Under the pieces are notes generated by a model that was not told the DNA's origin, made no database searches, and worked only from the letters and a program-made list of their open reading frames with translations. A program made the translations under genes and the position numbers. Shown here piece by piece: positions 1 through 8,958 of a stretch of 64,000 nt of DNA (the stretch's first letter is position 1; each line of letters starts with the position of its first letter). The stretch comes from CAYPFY01 sp964410105 (GTDB lineage Bacteria; Bacteroidota; Ignavibacteria; UBA10030; SZUA-254): the NCBI GenBank assembly GCA_964410105.1, contig CAYPFY010000007.1, positions 62,001-126,000 on the forward strand, read 5' to 3'.

Positions 1-614
1 CCGTCGCCGGCAACATCGGCTCGGGGAAATCCTCGCTCACGCGCATGCTCAGCGAGCACTACGGATGGAAGTCCTTTTATGAATCGGTCGATGACAACCC
101 ATATCTTTCGGATTTTTATCAGGACATGAAGAGGTGGTCATTCAACCTGCAGGTCTATTTCCTTTCCAAGAGGTTTAACGATCACAAGAGAATCGTCGAA
201 GGAGTGGAGAGCGTCATACAGGACCGGTCCATTTACGAGGATGCCGAGATATTTGCCAAAAATCTCCACCTCATCGGAAAAATGGACAGCCGCGACTACA
301 CCAACTACGTGGAGTTGTACAAAGTCATGACGGCATACCTCAAGCCGCCCGACCTGCTCATTTATCTGGATGCGCGGATCGAGACCCTTTTGAGGCAGAT
401 AGCCAGGCGGGGGCGGGAATACGAGCGGAGCATTCCGAGGGAATACATCGAACAACTAAGCGGCCATTATCGGGAGTGGATCGGATCATACCGGCTTGGG
501 CCGCTTCTGATTGTACCGTCCGACGAAGTTGATTTTGTCCACGAACGCGGGGATTTCAACCGGATGCTCCTGCTCATCGAGGGCAGGTTGATGGAACTCG
601 GCTACGGGCGGTAA
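1..614 (+). CDS. Deoxynucleoside kinase, 5' end cut by window edge
   Basis: The frame is already open at base 3, so the first few codons lie outside the window. The family phosphorylates deoxynucleosides (dA/dG/dC type) with ATP in the cytosol for nucleotide salvage. The visible protein starts in the P-loop (GNIGSGKSS), followed by the family DRSIYED motif that places the substrate-binding arginine. Further on, the arginine-rich RGREYERSI stretch fits the lid. About 203 residues are visible, close to full length for the family (about 205-220). It ends 16 bases before the convergent protease gene. Which nucleoside is used cannot be read from the sequence. Confidence 0.9.
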   Translation, partial: VAGNIGSGKSSLTRMLSEHYGWKSFYESVDDNPYLSDFYQDMKRWSFNLQVYFLSKRFNDHKRIVEGVESVIQDRSIYEDAEIFAKNLHLIGKMDSRDYTNYVELYKVMTAYLKPPDLLIYLDARIETLLRQIARRGREYERSIPREYIEQLSGHYREWIGSYRLGPLLIVPSDEVDFVHERGDFNRMLLLIEGRLMELGYGR

Positions 615-630
615 AATCCGTGCTACTCCG

Positions 631-2286
631 TTACCTCGCGCGCAGGAGCCGCGAGTACACCTTCTGATTCCTGAGAATCCCGATTGCGGCGTTCACCTGG
701 ACATCGTCTGCCAGGGATGCCTCTATCCTTCCCTTGTCTCCATTCCACCGTGCCATGAGCTCCTGTTTCAGCGCCGGGAGAACTTCGGGTGCATGCTGGG
801 CGAGGCTGCGCGTATAATCCCCCGCGATGCGTTTCCTCAGAGATTCGATCTCGGCACGAACCTCGGGGCTATACTTCTCCTTCTCGGCGAATGCGGCGAG
901 GTCGCGAACCTTCACCTCCCCTTCATCCGCGTACGAAAAATGAGATTCGGCGAGAAACTCCTCAAAGGCATGGAGGAGCGAATCGGGGGAGGCCGGGAGC
1001 GCGGCGTGGGAAGCGCCATACCGTGCGGCGAACTTGAAAGGGAGAGAACGGCGGATCAGTTCATTGAATAAATTGCTGTGATCGGGGAGGGGAAGGGTGG
1101 AGTCGGGGGTGATGCCACCGGCCTCGAGCTCTGTGCGGCCCTTCAAAGTCTTGAATTCCTTCTTCAGGCTATCGGGAAAAACCTCGAACACGCCGTCCTT
1201 CGACCTCCGGGCGTAATTGATCTCCTGGATGCAGCGGCCGCTCGGCGTATAGTACTTTGCCGTCGTGATCTTCAGCTGCGCGTTGAAGGAGAGGGGAGCG
1301 ATCGTCTGGACGAGCCCCTTGCCGAAGCTGCGAGTTCCGAGGATAACTCCACGGTCGAGATCCTGGATAGCCCCGGCGACGATTTCGCTGGCGCTCGCGC
1401 TGCCACGGTTGATCAGGACGACCAGGGGAGTGGAGGGAAGCATTGGCTCTTCGGACACAAAATATTTTCTTTCCGATTCGGGTTTCCTCCCCCGGGTGCT
1501 CACGACGAGGCTCCCTCTGGGCGCGAAACGCTCGACGACGTCGACAGCCGCGTCGAGCAATCCGCCGGGATTATCGCGCAGATCGAGGATCACGGAGTTT
1601 ATCGGGCCCCTCAGTTTAAGCTCGCGGAGAGCGAGCCGGAGTTCCTCGCCCGCGCCCCGCGAGAAGCGCTCCAGGCGGGCGTAGGCGACCCCGCTATCGA
1701 CGAACTCAGCAAAGGTGAGATTCTTCAGCTGAATCTCCTCGCGGATCACGGTAAACTCGAGCTTCTGGCCTTCCCTCTCGATCTTCATATGCACCTCCGT
1801 CCCGGGTTCACCGCGGGTCATCGGGCGCACGTTTTCCGGCTTCGTTCCCACCAGAGATTTCCCGTCGATTTCCAGAATACGATCGCCCGGAAGGAGGCCC
1901 TGTCTTTGTGCGGAGTATCCTTCCATCAGGGTAAGGATTGTGATAAAACCATCGCGCAGACCGATCGTGATCCCGATTCCGCCGTACTTACCGGCGGTGA
2001 TAAGTTCCACTTCGCCGGCATCCTTCTCGCTGATGAATGTCGTATAGGGATCAAGGGTGTTAAGAAGGCCGTCGATGCCGGATTCCATAAACCTTTCGGG
2101 ATCGACATCATCGACGTAATTGAACAAAACCTCTTTATAAACCCTCCCGAAAACATCGATGCTCTTATTGACCCTGAAGAAATAATCCCCCTCAAACTGT
2201 TGAAATCCGAGGAAGGCGGCGCCCGAGATAATGGCGGCGCCTGCTGCGATGACCACAGACCTCCGTTTGGCAAACCATCGCTTCAT
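631..2286 (-). CDS. S41-family C-terminal processing protease (CtpA/Prc type)
   Basis: This is a periplasmic, membrane-anchored serine protease that trims or degrades proteins from their C-terminus. Residues 9-28 form an N-terminal membrane segment after KRR. A PDZ domain spans about 95-180 (GGIGITIG, PGDRILEIDG). The S41 core contains the catalytic Ser in GSASASE (S298) and the general-base Lys in SFGKG (K323); their 25-residue spacing matches the D1 protease family. The C-terminal 170 residues are an extension typical of longer Ctp proteins. The ATG chosen follows the tmk stop by one base; longer upstream starts would run deep into tmk. It is probably co-transcribed with tmk. Total length is 551 residues. 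Confidence 0.93.
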   Translation of the reverse strand: MKRWFAKRRSVVIAAGAAIISGAAFLGFQQFEGDYFFRVNKSIDVFGRVYKEVLFNYVDDVDPERFMESGIDGLLNTLDPYTTFISEKDAGEVELITAGKYGGIGITIGLRDGFITILTLMEGYSAQRQGLLPGDRILEIDGKSLVGTKPENVRPMTRGEPGTEVHMKIEREGQKLEFTVIREEIQLKNLTFAEFVDSGVAYARLERFSRGAGEELRLALRELKLRGPINSVILDLRDNPGGLLDAAVDVVERFAPRGSLVVSTRGRKPESERKYFVSEEPMLPSTPLVVLINRGSASASEIVAGAIQDLDRGVILGTRSFGKGLVQTIAPLSFNAQLKITTAKYYTPSGRCIQEINYARRSKDGVFEVFPDSLKKEFKTLKGRTELEAGGITPDSTLPLPDHSNLFNELIRRSLPFKFAARYGASHAALPASPDSLLHAFEEFLAESHFSYADEGEVKVRDLAAFAEKEKYSPEVRAEIESLRKRIAGDYTRSLAQHAPEVLPALKQELMARWNGDKGRIEASLADDVQVNAAIGILRNQKVYSRLLRAR

Positions 2287-2287
2287 A

Positions 2288-2914
2288 TCAAGCTCCAGAA
2301 TGAGACAACCGTGATTGGACAATGGGCCGGATCTGTTCATGGATCTTCTCGACGGATTGCATGCCGTCGAGGACAACGCACCGTGACGGTTCTTTCCCGG
2401 CGATCGACCGAAAACCATTCCGGACCCTCTCGAAAAACTCTTTTCCTGCCGATTCCATCCGATCCGCGGTCGTGCGCGATGAGCCCTGCCGTCGCATAAC
2501 CTCCTCCACCGTAACATCCACGAGGAAAGTCAGATCGGGGTGGGTGGATCCGACGGCGATATCATTCAACCTTGCCACATCGTCCAGGTTGAGGCCGCGG
2601 CCGAAGCCCTGGTAGGCGGTCGTCGAGTCATAGAACCGGTCGCAGATGACCACCTTATGGGCCGCCAGGGCGGGTCGGATCACCTGGGACACAAGCTGAG
2701 TGCGGGCGGCGGAGAACAGAAACAGTTCTGCGGTCCCCGTCAGGCCGAGGTGCAGATCATGAAGCAACAAATCACGGATTTTTTCTGAGACTTCGGTCCC
2801 TCCCGGCTCCCTGAGGAGGAGAACATTGAACCCCTTCCCCTTCAACATCGTCGCGAGCAATTCTGCCTGAGTAGATTTTCCGGAACAGTCGATACCTTCG
2901 AGCGTGATGAACAT
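2288..2914 (-). CDS. tmk: Thymidylate kinase
   Basis: Phosphorylates dTMP to dTDP with ATP, the committed step to dTTP. The P-loop is GIDCSGKST at residues 7-15. Next come the REPGGT substrate motif and the CDRFYDST motif that holds the dTMP-binding arginine, followed by the AYQGFGRGL segment. At 208 residues it has the usual family length. The start at MFITLEG is preferred because thymidylate kinases begin just before the P-loop strand; a TTG six codons upstream is possible. The gene is divergent from the sigma factor gene across only 64 bases, and is followed immediately by the CtpA-type protease. Confidence 0.95.
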   Translation of the reverse strand: MFITLEGIDCSGKSTQAELLATMLKGKGFNVLLLREPGGTEVSEKIRDLLLHDLHLGLTGTAELFLFSAARTQLVSQVIRPALAAHKVVICDRFYDSTTAYQGFGRGLNLDDVARLNDIAVGSTHPDLTFLVDVTVEEVMRRQGSSRTTADRMESAGKEFFERVRNGFRSIAGKEPSRCVVLDGMQSVEKIHEQIRPIVQSRLSHSGA

Positions 2915-2978
2915 TGAAATCAAGGTAACCAAAATCTGTGTCTAATTCAATGTATTGCCTCTCTCTCCTTTTTTCACT

Positions 2979-3677
2979 ATGTTTACGGATCCTGAAGCGG
3001 AACAGACGCGGATGCCGTCAAAGAACAAACAGAAGCGATCATCCCGAAGCGCTCACTCACCTGCGGCAGCGGCTCCGCACCCCGCGCAGCCTCAGACAAC
3101 ATCTCGTCGTGAAGATGGGCATCTCATCAGCGCGGCTCTCGCCGGGGACCAGGCCGCGTTCAAGCATCTCATGAAAAAATATCATGATCAGATCGCAAAC
3201 CTGATCTACCGGATCATCCACCAGCGGGAGCACGTCGAGGATCTCACCCAGGAAGTCTTCATCAAAGCATTCGCCTCCCTTGGCAGCTTCAATGAAGAAT
3301 ACGCCTTTTCGACCTGGTTATACAAAATCGCCACCAACAGCAGCATCGACTTCATCAGGAAAAAGAAGCTTCACACTTTTTCCATCGACAAGCCCGTCGC
3401 TGTCGACGAGAGCGAATACACCTTCGAGCTCCCCGACACCACATACGAGCCGGACAAGCACATCATCGAGAAACAGAGGAGCAAACTCCTGGAGGAGGCA
3501 ATCGGGCGGTTGCCCGAAAAATACAAACGGGTGATCATCCTCCGTCACACGGAAGAGCGTGATTATCGTGAAATCGCAAAAATACTGAAACTCCCCATCG
3601 GGACTGTAAAAGCGCATATTTTCAGGGCGCGGGAACTCCTTAACAAGTATTTGCGTGACAAAATCGCCCATTATTGA
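2979..3677 (+). CDS. RNA polymerase sigma factor, ECF (RpoE-like)
   Basis: Directs RNA polymerase to a special promoter class, usually in envelope or stress responses. The first 45 residues are rich in Ala, Pro, Ser and basic residues and look disordered. Region 2 follows (AALAGDQAAFKHLMKKY, then EDLTQEVFIKAF and STWLYKIATN). Region 4 has a helix-turn-helix (DYREIAKILKLPIGTVKAHIFRARELL). Start choice is uncertain: no clear ribosome site precedes this ATG, the ATG at 3012, or the TTG at 2955. No anti-sigma factor of known type follows; the next gene is a LiaF-like membrane protein, which may play a signalling part (inference). Confidence 0.88.
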   Translation: MFTDPEAEQTRMPSKNKQKRSSRSAHSPAAAAPHPAQPQTTSRREDGHLISAALAGDQAAFKHLMKKYHDQIANLIYRIIHQREHVEDLTQEVFIKAFASLGSFNEEYAFSTWLYKIATNSSIDFIRKKKLHTFSIDKPVAVDESEYTFELPDTTYEPDKHIIEKQRSKLLEEAIGRLPEKYKRVIILRHTEERDYREIAKILKLPIGTVKAHIFRARELLNKYLRDKIAHY

Positions 3678-3712
3678 AACAAAACCGGGAAAACGTCGTA
3701 CCTGAAAAAAGG

Positions 3713-4600
3713 ATGAGCACCGTCCGAACATACCTTTTACCCTTTGGGCTTCTCGTCACTGCGGGTCTGGGATTCAGGTACATGGCGGCCAACAGATACG
3801 AAAAACAGGTCCCCCTCGCCAAAGAGAAGGAGCTCAAGGTAACGATAGACGCCGGCTTCAGCGACATCTACCTCTCCCGGGGGAACCCCGCGGACGTCCT
3901 TCACGCCACCATTGATGCGGAGCTCAAGGACGACCTCGAGAACCACATTGAATACTCTTCAAGGGACAGAATCGGCTACCTGAACATTTGCACCTCGGAG
4001 GAAGGCCGCGGGCGCGAGGCCCGTCGGAAGCACTCGTTCCATATGAACGGATTCGCATCGAGCACCTGGAGAATGAATTTCACCGATGCCGTGCCGATCT
4101 CCTACGATGTAGAGCTTGGTTTGGGGAAGGCGGATCTCGATCTCACCGGTTTGCAGGTTAAGGATCTTAACCTATCGGCGGGGGCCAGTTCCGTCGTCCT
4201 GCGGTTTGACAGGCCGAACAAATGCCCGATGGAAGAAATGAACATCGAATCGGGCCTCAGCAAATTCCGTGCGGAGGGACTCTGCAACGCGAACTTCAAC
4301 CGGCTCAAGTTCGAAGGGGGCGTCGGGAGCTACGTGCTTGACTTCAGCGGAAAGCTGGACCGGGAAGTGGAAGTTGCGATAGAGGTGGGGCTTGGTTCGC
4401 TCACGATCATCATTCCGGAAAACGTCGGAGCGAAAGTCGAGTATGAAAAAAGCCTCATCGCCCACCTGGATCTGGCCGGAGACTTCTCCCAGCGGGAGGA
4501 AAACCGCTATCTCAGCTCAAACTACTACAACTCCCCCGGCAAGATGAACATGCACATCGAGGCCGGCCTCGGAAGCGTGAGGATCAAGCGGGAGCCGTAG
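3713..4600 (+). CDS. LiaF/toast-rack-like membrane-anchored protein
   Basis: It has one N-terminal membrane segment (TYLLPFGLLVTAGLGF), then an all-beta domain rich in short repeats of the type GLGKADLDL, GASSVVLRF, GVGSYVLDF and GLGSLTIII. This repeating beta pattern is typical of the DUF2154/LiaF (toast_rack) fold linked to cell-envelope stress sensing. The exact role is unknown. It follows the sigma gene by 35 bases and is probably in the same transcript. A TTG start at 3674 would overlap the sigma stop as TTGA and is a fair alternative. Its stop codon abuts the stop of the CHAT gene on the other strand with no spacer. Confidence 0.65.
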   Translation: MSTVRTYLLPFGLLVTAGLGFRYMAANRYEKQVPLAKEKELKVTIDAGFSDIYLSRGNPADVLHATIDAELKDDLENHIEYSSRDRIGYLNICTSEEGRGREARRKHSFHMNGFASSTWRMNFTDAVPISYDVELGLGKADLDLTGLQVKDLNLSAGASSVVLRFDRPNKCPMEEMNIESGLSKFRAEGLCNANFNRLKFEGGVGSYVLDFSGKLDREVEVAIEVGLGSLTIIIPENVGAKVEYEKSLIAHLDLAGDFSQREENRYLSSNYYNSPGKMNMHIEAGLGSVRIKREP

Positions 4601-7204
4601 TCAGCGTCCGAACCTGAAATACAGTCCCCAGCGGTAGAGGGGGGACAGCCTCGGACTCTTCGCGAGAGCCACCATCGCATTCTGATAGGCCGTCGACGCT
4701 GGCTGTCCTGTCTGGATGCTTGTATAGAAAACTTCCCCGAAATACTTCTTCGCCACCCTTTCTCCCTGCCACATCGTTGCCACAACGGTAGAAGTTCCAT
4801 TCGCCAGAAACGCCAGCGGAGCGTAGCGTGACAGTTCTCCTGGCTTCGGAGTGATGTTGCTGAAAACGAGAGTCTGGGGGGGCGGAAAACTCAGCATCTC
4901 CCCGAGGGAGACATCCTCGAGGCCGTAGACCGTTTTACCGTCCGAAAGCACGGTCGCCGACCGCCCGGGCACGCTGGCATCGAGGTGAAACTCGGAGGCA
5001 AACTGAAGCAGCTGATAGGTCGCGGTATCGAGATTCGAGATCGATGCCGAGGTCGCGAAAAGCATCCTCGCCTTGTCGTAGAAGCCTCGGATATCTTTCA
5101 ACTCGTACTCGACGTCCCAGTTCGTCTTCCCCTGATGGCCGATGCCTATGATATCAGCGACATAGACCTCCCGTTTTGGGGGGAAAAGCAGGGCGGCGGC
5201 AGTCGGAAGATAGCTAACGGAAAACCTGGTGATGAGGGGAGAGCCGGACAGCCGGAGCGTATGAAAGGGAAGCCAGCCGAATTGACGGGGCGGCACTACA
5301 TACAGAGCCGGTTTGAGGAGAGGGAGGATAGGATCGATCAGAGAACTGGCGATGAGCGACGATAGTTCGTTCAGTCTCGAGATTGCCGCTCCCGCATTGA
5401 ACTGCTGGGGGCCGATATTGAGCCGCGGATCGCCGATCAGCCTGTTATACTCTTGTATAAGACTGACGATGTGTGTTCGGGCGATGGGTGTTTTGCGGAG
5501 ATAGGCAGAATCCTTCGATACGGCGAGAACATAGATGGCCGAGGAGGCAGGCACATATTCAAGCAATGTCGTCCCAGCGGAAAGTGAATCACGGGCCTGC
5601 CTCAGCGAAAGCGGCGGGGCGAAAAGAAGGCGTGTGAATTCAGGGCTTGTTCGTTCAAATTGTTCGGCGGCGAGCAGAAGCTCCCGCTTTTTCAGGGGAA
5701 GGAGCTTGCCAAGCGATTCGACTCTTTCAGGGCTCCGGGACCTTCCCGCCGACAGTTCAGACAGGAGATCCTCCTCCAGAAGCTGAGTCAAATGGCACTT
5801 CCGCTGGATCGAGGCGATTTCGTTATTGAGCTTCTGCGAGGTCGTTTTAACCCCGAGATTCCTGAAGAAAGCATTAATATCCCGGAGATTTCTCCTTTCA
5901 CAAATCTCGAACGCCTCGGTCGGCTTATCCTGAGAGCAGTAGTGGAGGAGGAGAGGGTCATACCAGTCGATTGCCTCGACGCTCAAAAACGAGTTGACGC
6001 ACGATCCCGTGGAGACATCCGGTGCCTCCCCGGTCAACTGCTCATAGCTACCCAGTGCTTCGTGATAAAGGAACCAGGCCCCTGAAGGGTCGCCTCCCAT
6101 TTCCGTTATGCGGGCCTGGAGGAAGAGCGCATAAGCTTCCCCGAGAGAGAAACCTGCCTGGCGGCAGGTCGCAAGTACTCCTGAGCAACGGTGGGACAAA
6201 TCGGCTTCGCCTGAACCGGGGCCGTTCAACTTCCAGTCGCAGGCGATAACCATCAGCTGCAAGATTTGACGGGAGGGAATATCATCTCCCTGAGCCGCCA
6301 GATTTGCGGCGTCCGAATAGAGAAGCCTTGCATTTTCGAAGTGGCGTGAGCTGAACGCGATATTTCCGAGATAAAAAAGGAGGGGCATGCGGAGCGATCG
6401 GTCGGACTGGGGGCTCAGAAAGCTGAGCGCCTGGGAGAAGGAACCAAGGGCGCTATCCGGGTATGCGAAAGCCAGCTGCGCTCGTCCCCAGGCGAAGCAA
6501 GCGGCCGCAAGCGAAGCGCTATCGCCGGAGGCTTTCTTCCTCCACCTTTGCCACACCGATCGAGCCTGGTCATACTGACCCTGGGACTCAAAGGCATGGA
6601 GGAGCGAGCCGAGAAGCTCGTCTTCATTTCGCGAGCGGAACAGTGCGCTATCCAGCACCATCAACTGATAAAGAGAGCTGACCTCCAGGGAATAATCGCC
6701 CAGTTCATGGCTTGCCCCCGCTAGCGTGCGGAGGGAGGCCACCCAATCCAGCGAATCCGCGAAAACCTTGGCCGATCCGGTTGCGGCCGCTGCCAGTGAG
6801 AGCGCCGACGAATCCTCCTTGATCACATGATAGAATTGCGCAAGGGCGATCCTCCCCTTGCGCTCCATGCGCTGATCGCTGAGCCGGTTGAAGGCTTGGG
6901 CGGCGTTCTGATAGGAGAGAAGGGCGGAGTCATAGACGCCGAGAAGCCGGTAGCAGGATGCCATCAGGAGGCTGCTCTCCCCGGCGACGGAATCCAGCTT
7001 TGCGTCCGAGCTGAGCGTGAACGCTTGGCGTGCGAGGGAAAGCGCCGCGCCATATTTCTTCGCATCGGCCTGGGTCAGAGCCTGTTCGATGCGGGCGGCC
7101 GCCTCGCGACCCGGGTCTGTCCGTCCGCACCCGTCAACCATCAGCAAGGTGAAAATCGCCGTCAACACAAACGAAGGGATGGCGGGGGCGGATCGAAGAC
7201 TCAT
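4601..7204 (-). CDS. TPR-repeat lipoprotein with C-terminal CHAT domain lacking the catalytic dyad
   Basis: It has a signal peptide ending in a lipobox-like MVDGC, then many helical TPR-like repeats over about residues 30-450. A C-terminal CHAT fold follows (YAPLAFLANGTSTVVATMW, then GQPASTAYQNAM and YRWGLYFRFG). CHAT domains are caspase-like proteases whose catalytic Cys normally sits in an SACET-like motif after a strand. Here that strand reads TLVFSNIT (about 778-785), with no Cys. The His region reads ASEFHLDAS (about 736-744), lacking the usual second His. The protein is therefore probably a non-proteolytic scaffold. Promoter-like boxes lie just upstream. It stands alone on its strand. 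Substrate or partner cannot be inferred. Confidence 0.82.
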   Translation of the reverse strand: MSLRSAPAIPSFVLTAIFTLLMVDGCGRTDPGREAAARIEQALTQADAKKYGAALSLARQAFTLSSDAKLDSVAGESSLLMASCYRLLGVYDSALLSYQNAAQAFNRLSDQRMERKGRIALAQFYHVIKEDSSALSLAAAATGSAKVFADSLDWVASLRTLAGASHELGDYSLEVSSLYQLMVLDSALFRSRNEDELLGSLLHAFESQGQYDQARSVWQRWRKKASGDSASLAAACFAWGRAQLAFAYPDSALGSFSQALSFLSPQSDRSLRMPLLFYLGNIAFSSRHFENARLLYSDAANLAAQGDDIPSRQILQLMVIACDWKLNGPGSGEADLSHRCSGVLATCRQAGFSLGEAYALFLQARITEMGGDPSGAWFLYHEALGSYEQLTGEAPDVSTGSCVNSFLSVEAIDWYDPLLLHYCSQDKPTEAFEICERRNLRDINAFFRNLGVKTTSQKLNNEIASIQRKCHLTQLLEEDLLSELSAGRSRSPERVESLGKLLPLKKRELLLAAEQFERTSPEFTRLLFAPPLSLRQARDSLSAGTTLLEYVPASSAIYVLAVSKDSAYLRKTPIARTHIVSLIQEYNRLIGDPRLNIGPQQFNAGAAISRLNELSSLIASSLIDPILPLLKPALYVVPPRQFGWLPFHTLRLSGSPLITRFSVSYLPTAAALLFPPKREVYVADIIGIGHQGKTNWDVEYELKDIRGFYDKARMLFATSASISNLDTATYQLLQFASEFHLDASVPGRSATVLSDGKTVYGLEDVSLGEMLSFPPPQTLVFSNITPKPGELSRYAPLAFLANGTSTVVATMWQGERVAKKYFGEVFYTSIQTGQPASTAYQNAMVALAKSPRLSPLYRWGLYFRFGR

Positions 7205-7238
7205 TCGCAGGCTGCTGGGCTCATGTGAAATCGTGTGG

Positions 7239-7267
7239 AATATAAAAAAGTCCCGCTAAAGATACAA
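7239..7267 (-). promoter_or_regulatory. Candidate sigma-70 promoter for the CHAT gene
   Basis: Reading the minus strand: TTGTAT, 17 bases, TATATT, with the start codon about 34 bases downstream. It fits the box pattern seen at other gene starts here. Confidence 0.5.
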
Positions 7268-7275
7268 CGGTACGC

Positions 7276-7303
7276 TTGATTTTCTCCTCTGATTTGCTAC
7301 ATT
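7276..7303 (+). promoter_or_regulatory. Candidate promoter for the exported protein at 7402
   Basis: TTGATT, 16 bases, TACATT. It faces away from the CHAT promoter; the two -35 boxes are 8 bases apart. It would give a leader of about 90 bases. Confidence 0.4.
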
Positions 7304-7312
7304 GGTCATCAT

Positions 7313-7331
7313 GGTGGTGACACTCATCACC
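7313..7331. repeat. Short inverted repeat in the leader
   Basis: GGTGGTGA, three bases, TCATCACC: eight pairs with one G-T mismatch, just after the plus-strand -10 box. It could be an operator or a leader hairpin; no function is shown. Confidence 0.3.
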
Positions 7332-7401
7332 GCGCAACCGATTTGCGTTGAATAATTCCATCGGGATCATTACATTATTTACCATCAATGAAGGAGAAGA
7401 C

Positions 7402-8316
7402 ATGAGGACCGGCACTGTGATCAGCTGGAGGGCACGAATCGCGCTCGTAGCCGCCTGGTTATGTATCCTCGGGGGGGAGAGCAGGGCGCAGAATCAGTTC
7501 GAAGATGCTGTTAAGCAGCTTTCTTCTGACAACGTAAGGGGCTATCTTCAGCCCTTTGTGAATTCATTTGGTGCGAACCTGAATTCAGGGGTATATCATA
7601 CGGCCAGCATCCCGGAGCAAGGGATAAGCTTCCGGCTGGACCTCATCGGCATGGGAACCCTGATCGGAGACGCAGAAAAACAGTTCACCGGCATTCCCCC
7701 CCAGCCCTTCGATCAGACTCCGGTCCCGACCGCCACGGTCTTCGGGGATCAGGGGACCACCGTGACTCAGAGCTCGGGAGTCAGCTACCAATTTCAGAAC
7801 GGACAAGTGAAGACGAGCTTCGTCCCTCTGGCGGCGCCGCAGCTCACAATCGGCAGCATCGCCGGCACCCAGGCGGTCATTCGCTATGTGCCCATACCCG
7901 AAATCAGCAATTTTCCCAAGGTGACCCTCTTCGGTATCGGCGCGAGGCACAGCATCAGCCGGTATCTGCCGGAGTCGCCCGTGGATCTCGCCGTGGGATT
8001 ATTCTGGCAGTCATTCAAAATCGGCGACATCATCGACGCCCACGCGCTGAACTTCGGTGGCGAGGTCAGCAAGTCATTTTCCGTTTTGACGGTCTACGGC
8101 GGAATGCAGTATGAGACCTCGAGCATCGACCTCTCCTACACGTACACAGGACCCGGCTCGACTCCCAACACAAAGGTGGCCCTATCGATAGATGGCGAAA
8201 ACAAATTCCGGGTCACTGGGGGCCTGGGACTGAACCTGGCCATCTTAAACCTCGCCGCGGACATCAGCGTCGGCAAGGTGACGGTGGTTAGCGGAGCGCT
8301 TGGTTTCGGAATCTAA
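7402..8316 (+). CDS. Exported beta-rich protein, DUF6588-like
   Basis: A signal peptide (RIALVAAWLCILGG, cleaved after SRAQ) is followed by about 270 residues of alternating polar and hydrophobic stretches ending in a run of short beta strands and the terminal LGFGI. This is the pattern of a small outer-membrane barrel. It resembles uncharacterised Bacteroidota envelope proteins grouped as DUF6588, though that assignment is from memory of the pattern. The ATG is well placed behind a strong AAGGAGA ribosome site; an in-frame ATG 18 codons earlier would not have one. The stop is 34 bases before the start of the following lipoprotein gene, so the two are likely co-expressed. Confidence 0.7.
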   Translation: MRTGTVISWRARIALVAAWLCILGGESRAQNQFEDAVKQLSSDNVRGYLQPFVNSFGANLNSGVYHTASIPEQGISFRLDLIGMGTLIGDAEKQFTGIPPQPFDQTPVPTATVFGDQGTTVTQSSGVSYQFQNGQVKTSFVPLAAPQLTIGSIAGTQAVIRYVPIPEISNFPKVTLFGIGARHSISRYLPESPVDLAVGLFWQSFKIGDIIDAHALNFGGEVSKSFSVLTVYGGMQYETSSIDLSYTYTGPGSTPNTKVALSIDGENKFRVTGGLGLNLAILNLAADISVGKVTVVSGALGFGI

Positions 8317-8350
8317 CGAATCACAACTGGTTTTCGAAAAGGATCACACC

Positions 8351-8908
8351 ATGAACAAGAAAAAATTCGCGCTCGGCGGGATTTTGGTAGTTCTCTTCCT
8401 CCTGGCGGGGCCGGGATGCGAACTGGGAACAAACCCCCTATTATTTGACGGCTCGCCCGTTACCGTCAGCTTCAGAGTGGACGAACCGTCAGCAACAATC
8501 CTCGCCGATTCAACGAGCAAGGACCTTGAAGATGTGAAGAACATTGACAAAGATATCGACTCGGTGAAAGTCTTCAACATAACCGTCCAGATCGACAGCA
8601 TTACCGGCGGAACCGACAGCTCCACTACTCTCACCGGTACGGTGACACTTGACCACGCGTACACCCTCTTCACGCTCGACACGGTTGCACTGAGCGAGTT
8701 TGTCACCGAGCGATCGATCTTCGACAATTCCCTGGGGAACAAGTTTGCCTACAATTCGGCGGGCGTCAACTACCTGCTCGATCTCATTAAGAATAAGCCA
8801 AACCCACTTCCCACAGTCTGGATTGCAGTATACGGGCGCGCCGACAAATCGCCACTCCATTTCAGGGTAAGGCTGAGATTATACACACAGATATACACGA
8901 CCCCCTGA
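8351..8908 (+). CDS. Predicted lipoprotein of unknown function
   Basis: It begins MNKKKF, followed by a hydrophobic segment and a lipobox (LLAGPGC), so the mature protein should be anchored to a membrane by its N-terminal Cys. The remaining 160 residues are Asp-, Ser- and Thr-rich and beta-prone (ITVQIDSITGG, SSTTLTGTVTLD) with no motif I recognise. An AAAAGGA ribosome site precedes this ATG. It shares a transcript with the preceding barrel-like protein and is followed by a clear terminator. Confidence 0.7.
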   Translation: MNKKKFALGGILVVLFLLAGPGCELGTNPLLFDGSPVTVSFRVDEPSATILADSTSKDLEDVKNIDKDIDSVKVFNITVQIDSITGGTDSSTTLTGTVTLDHAYTLFTLDTVALSEFVTERSIFDNSLGNKFAYNSAGVNYLLDLIKNKPNPLPTVWIAVYGRADKSPLHFRVRLRLYTQIYTTP

Positions 8909-8929
8909 CATTATCGGACCTAGGAAAAG

Positions 8930-8954
8930 CGAAGCCCCCTGCCCGGGGGCTTCG
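8930..8954. terminator. Bidirectional hairpin terminator
   Basis: A perfect 10-pair stem (CGAAGCCCCC / GGGGGCTTCG) with a 5-base loop lies between two convergent genes. The minus-strand side is followed by CTTTTCC; the plus side has only a weak T run. Confidence 0.8.
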
Positions 8955-8958
8955 TCAT

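Noticed and set aside
1078..2499. Long plus-strand open frame (473 codons) opposite the protease gene
   Set aside because: It is the antisense of a clear S41 protease with all motifs; no protein-like pattern of its own.
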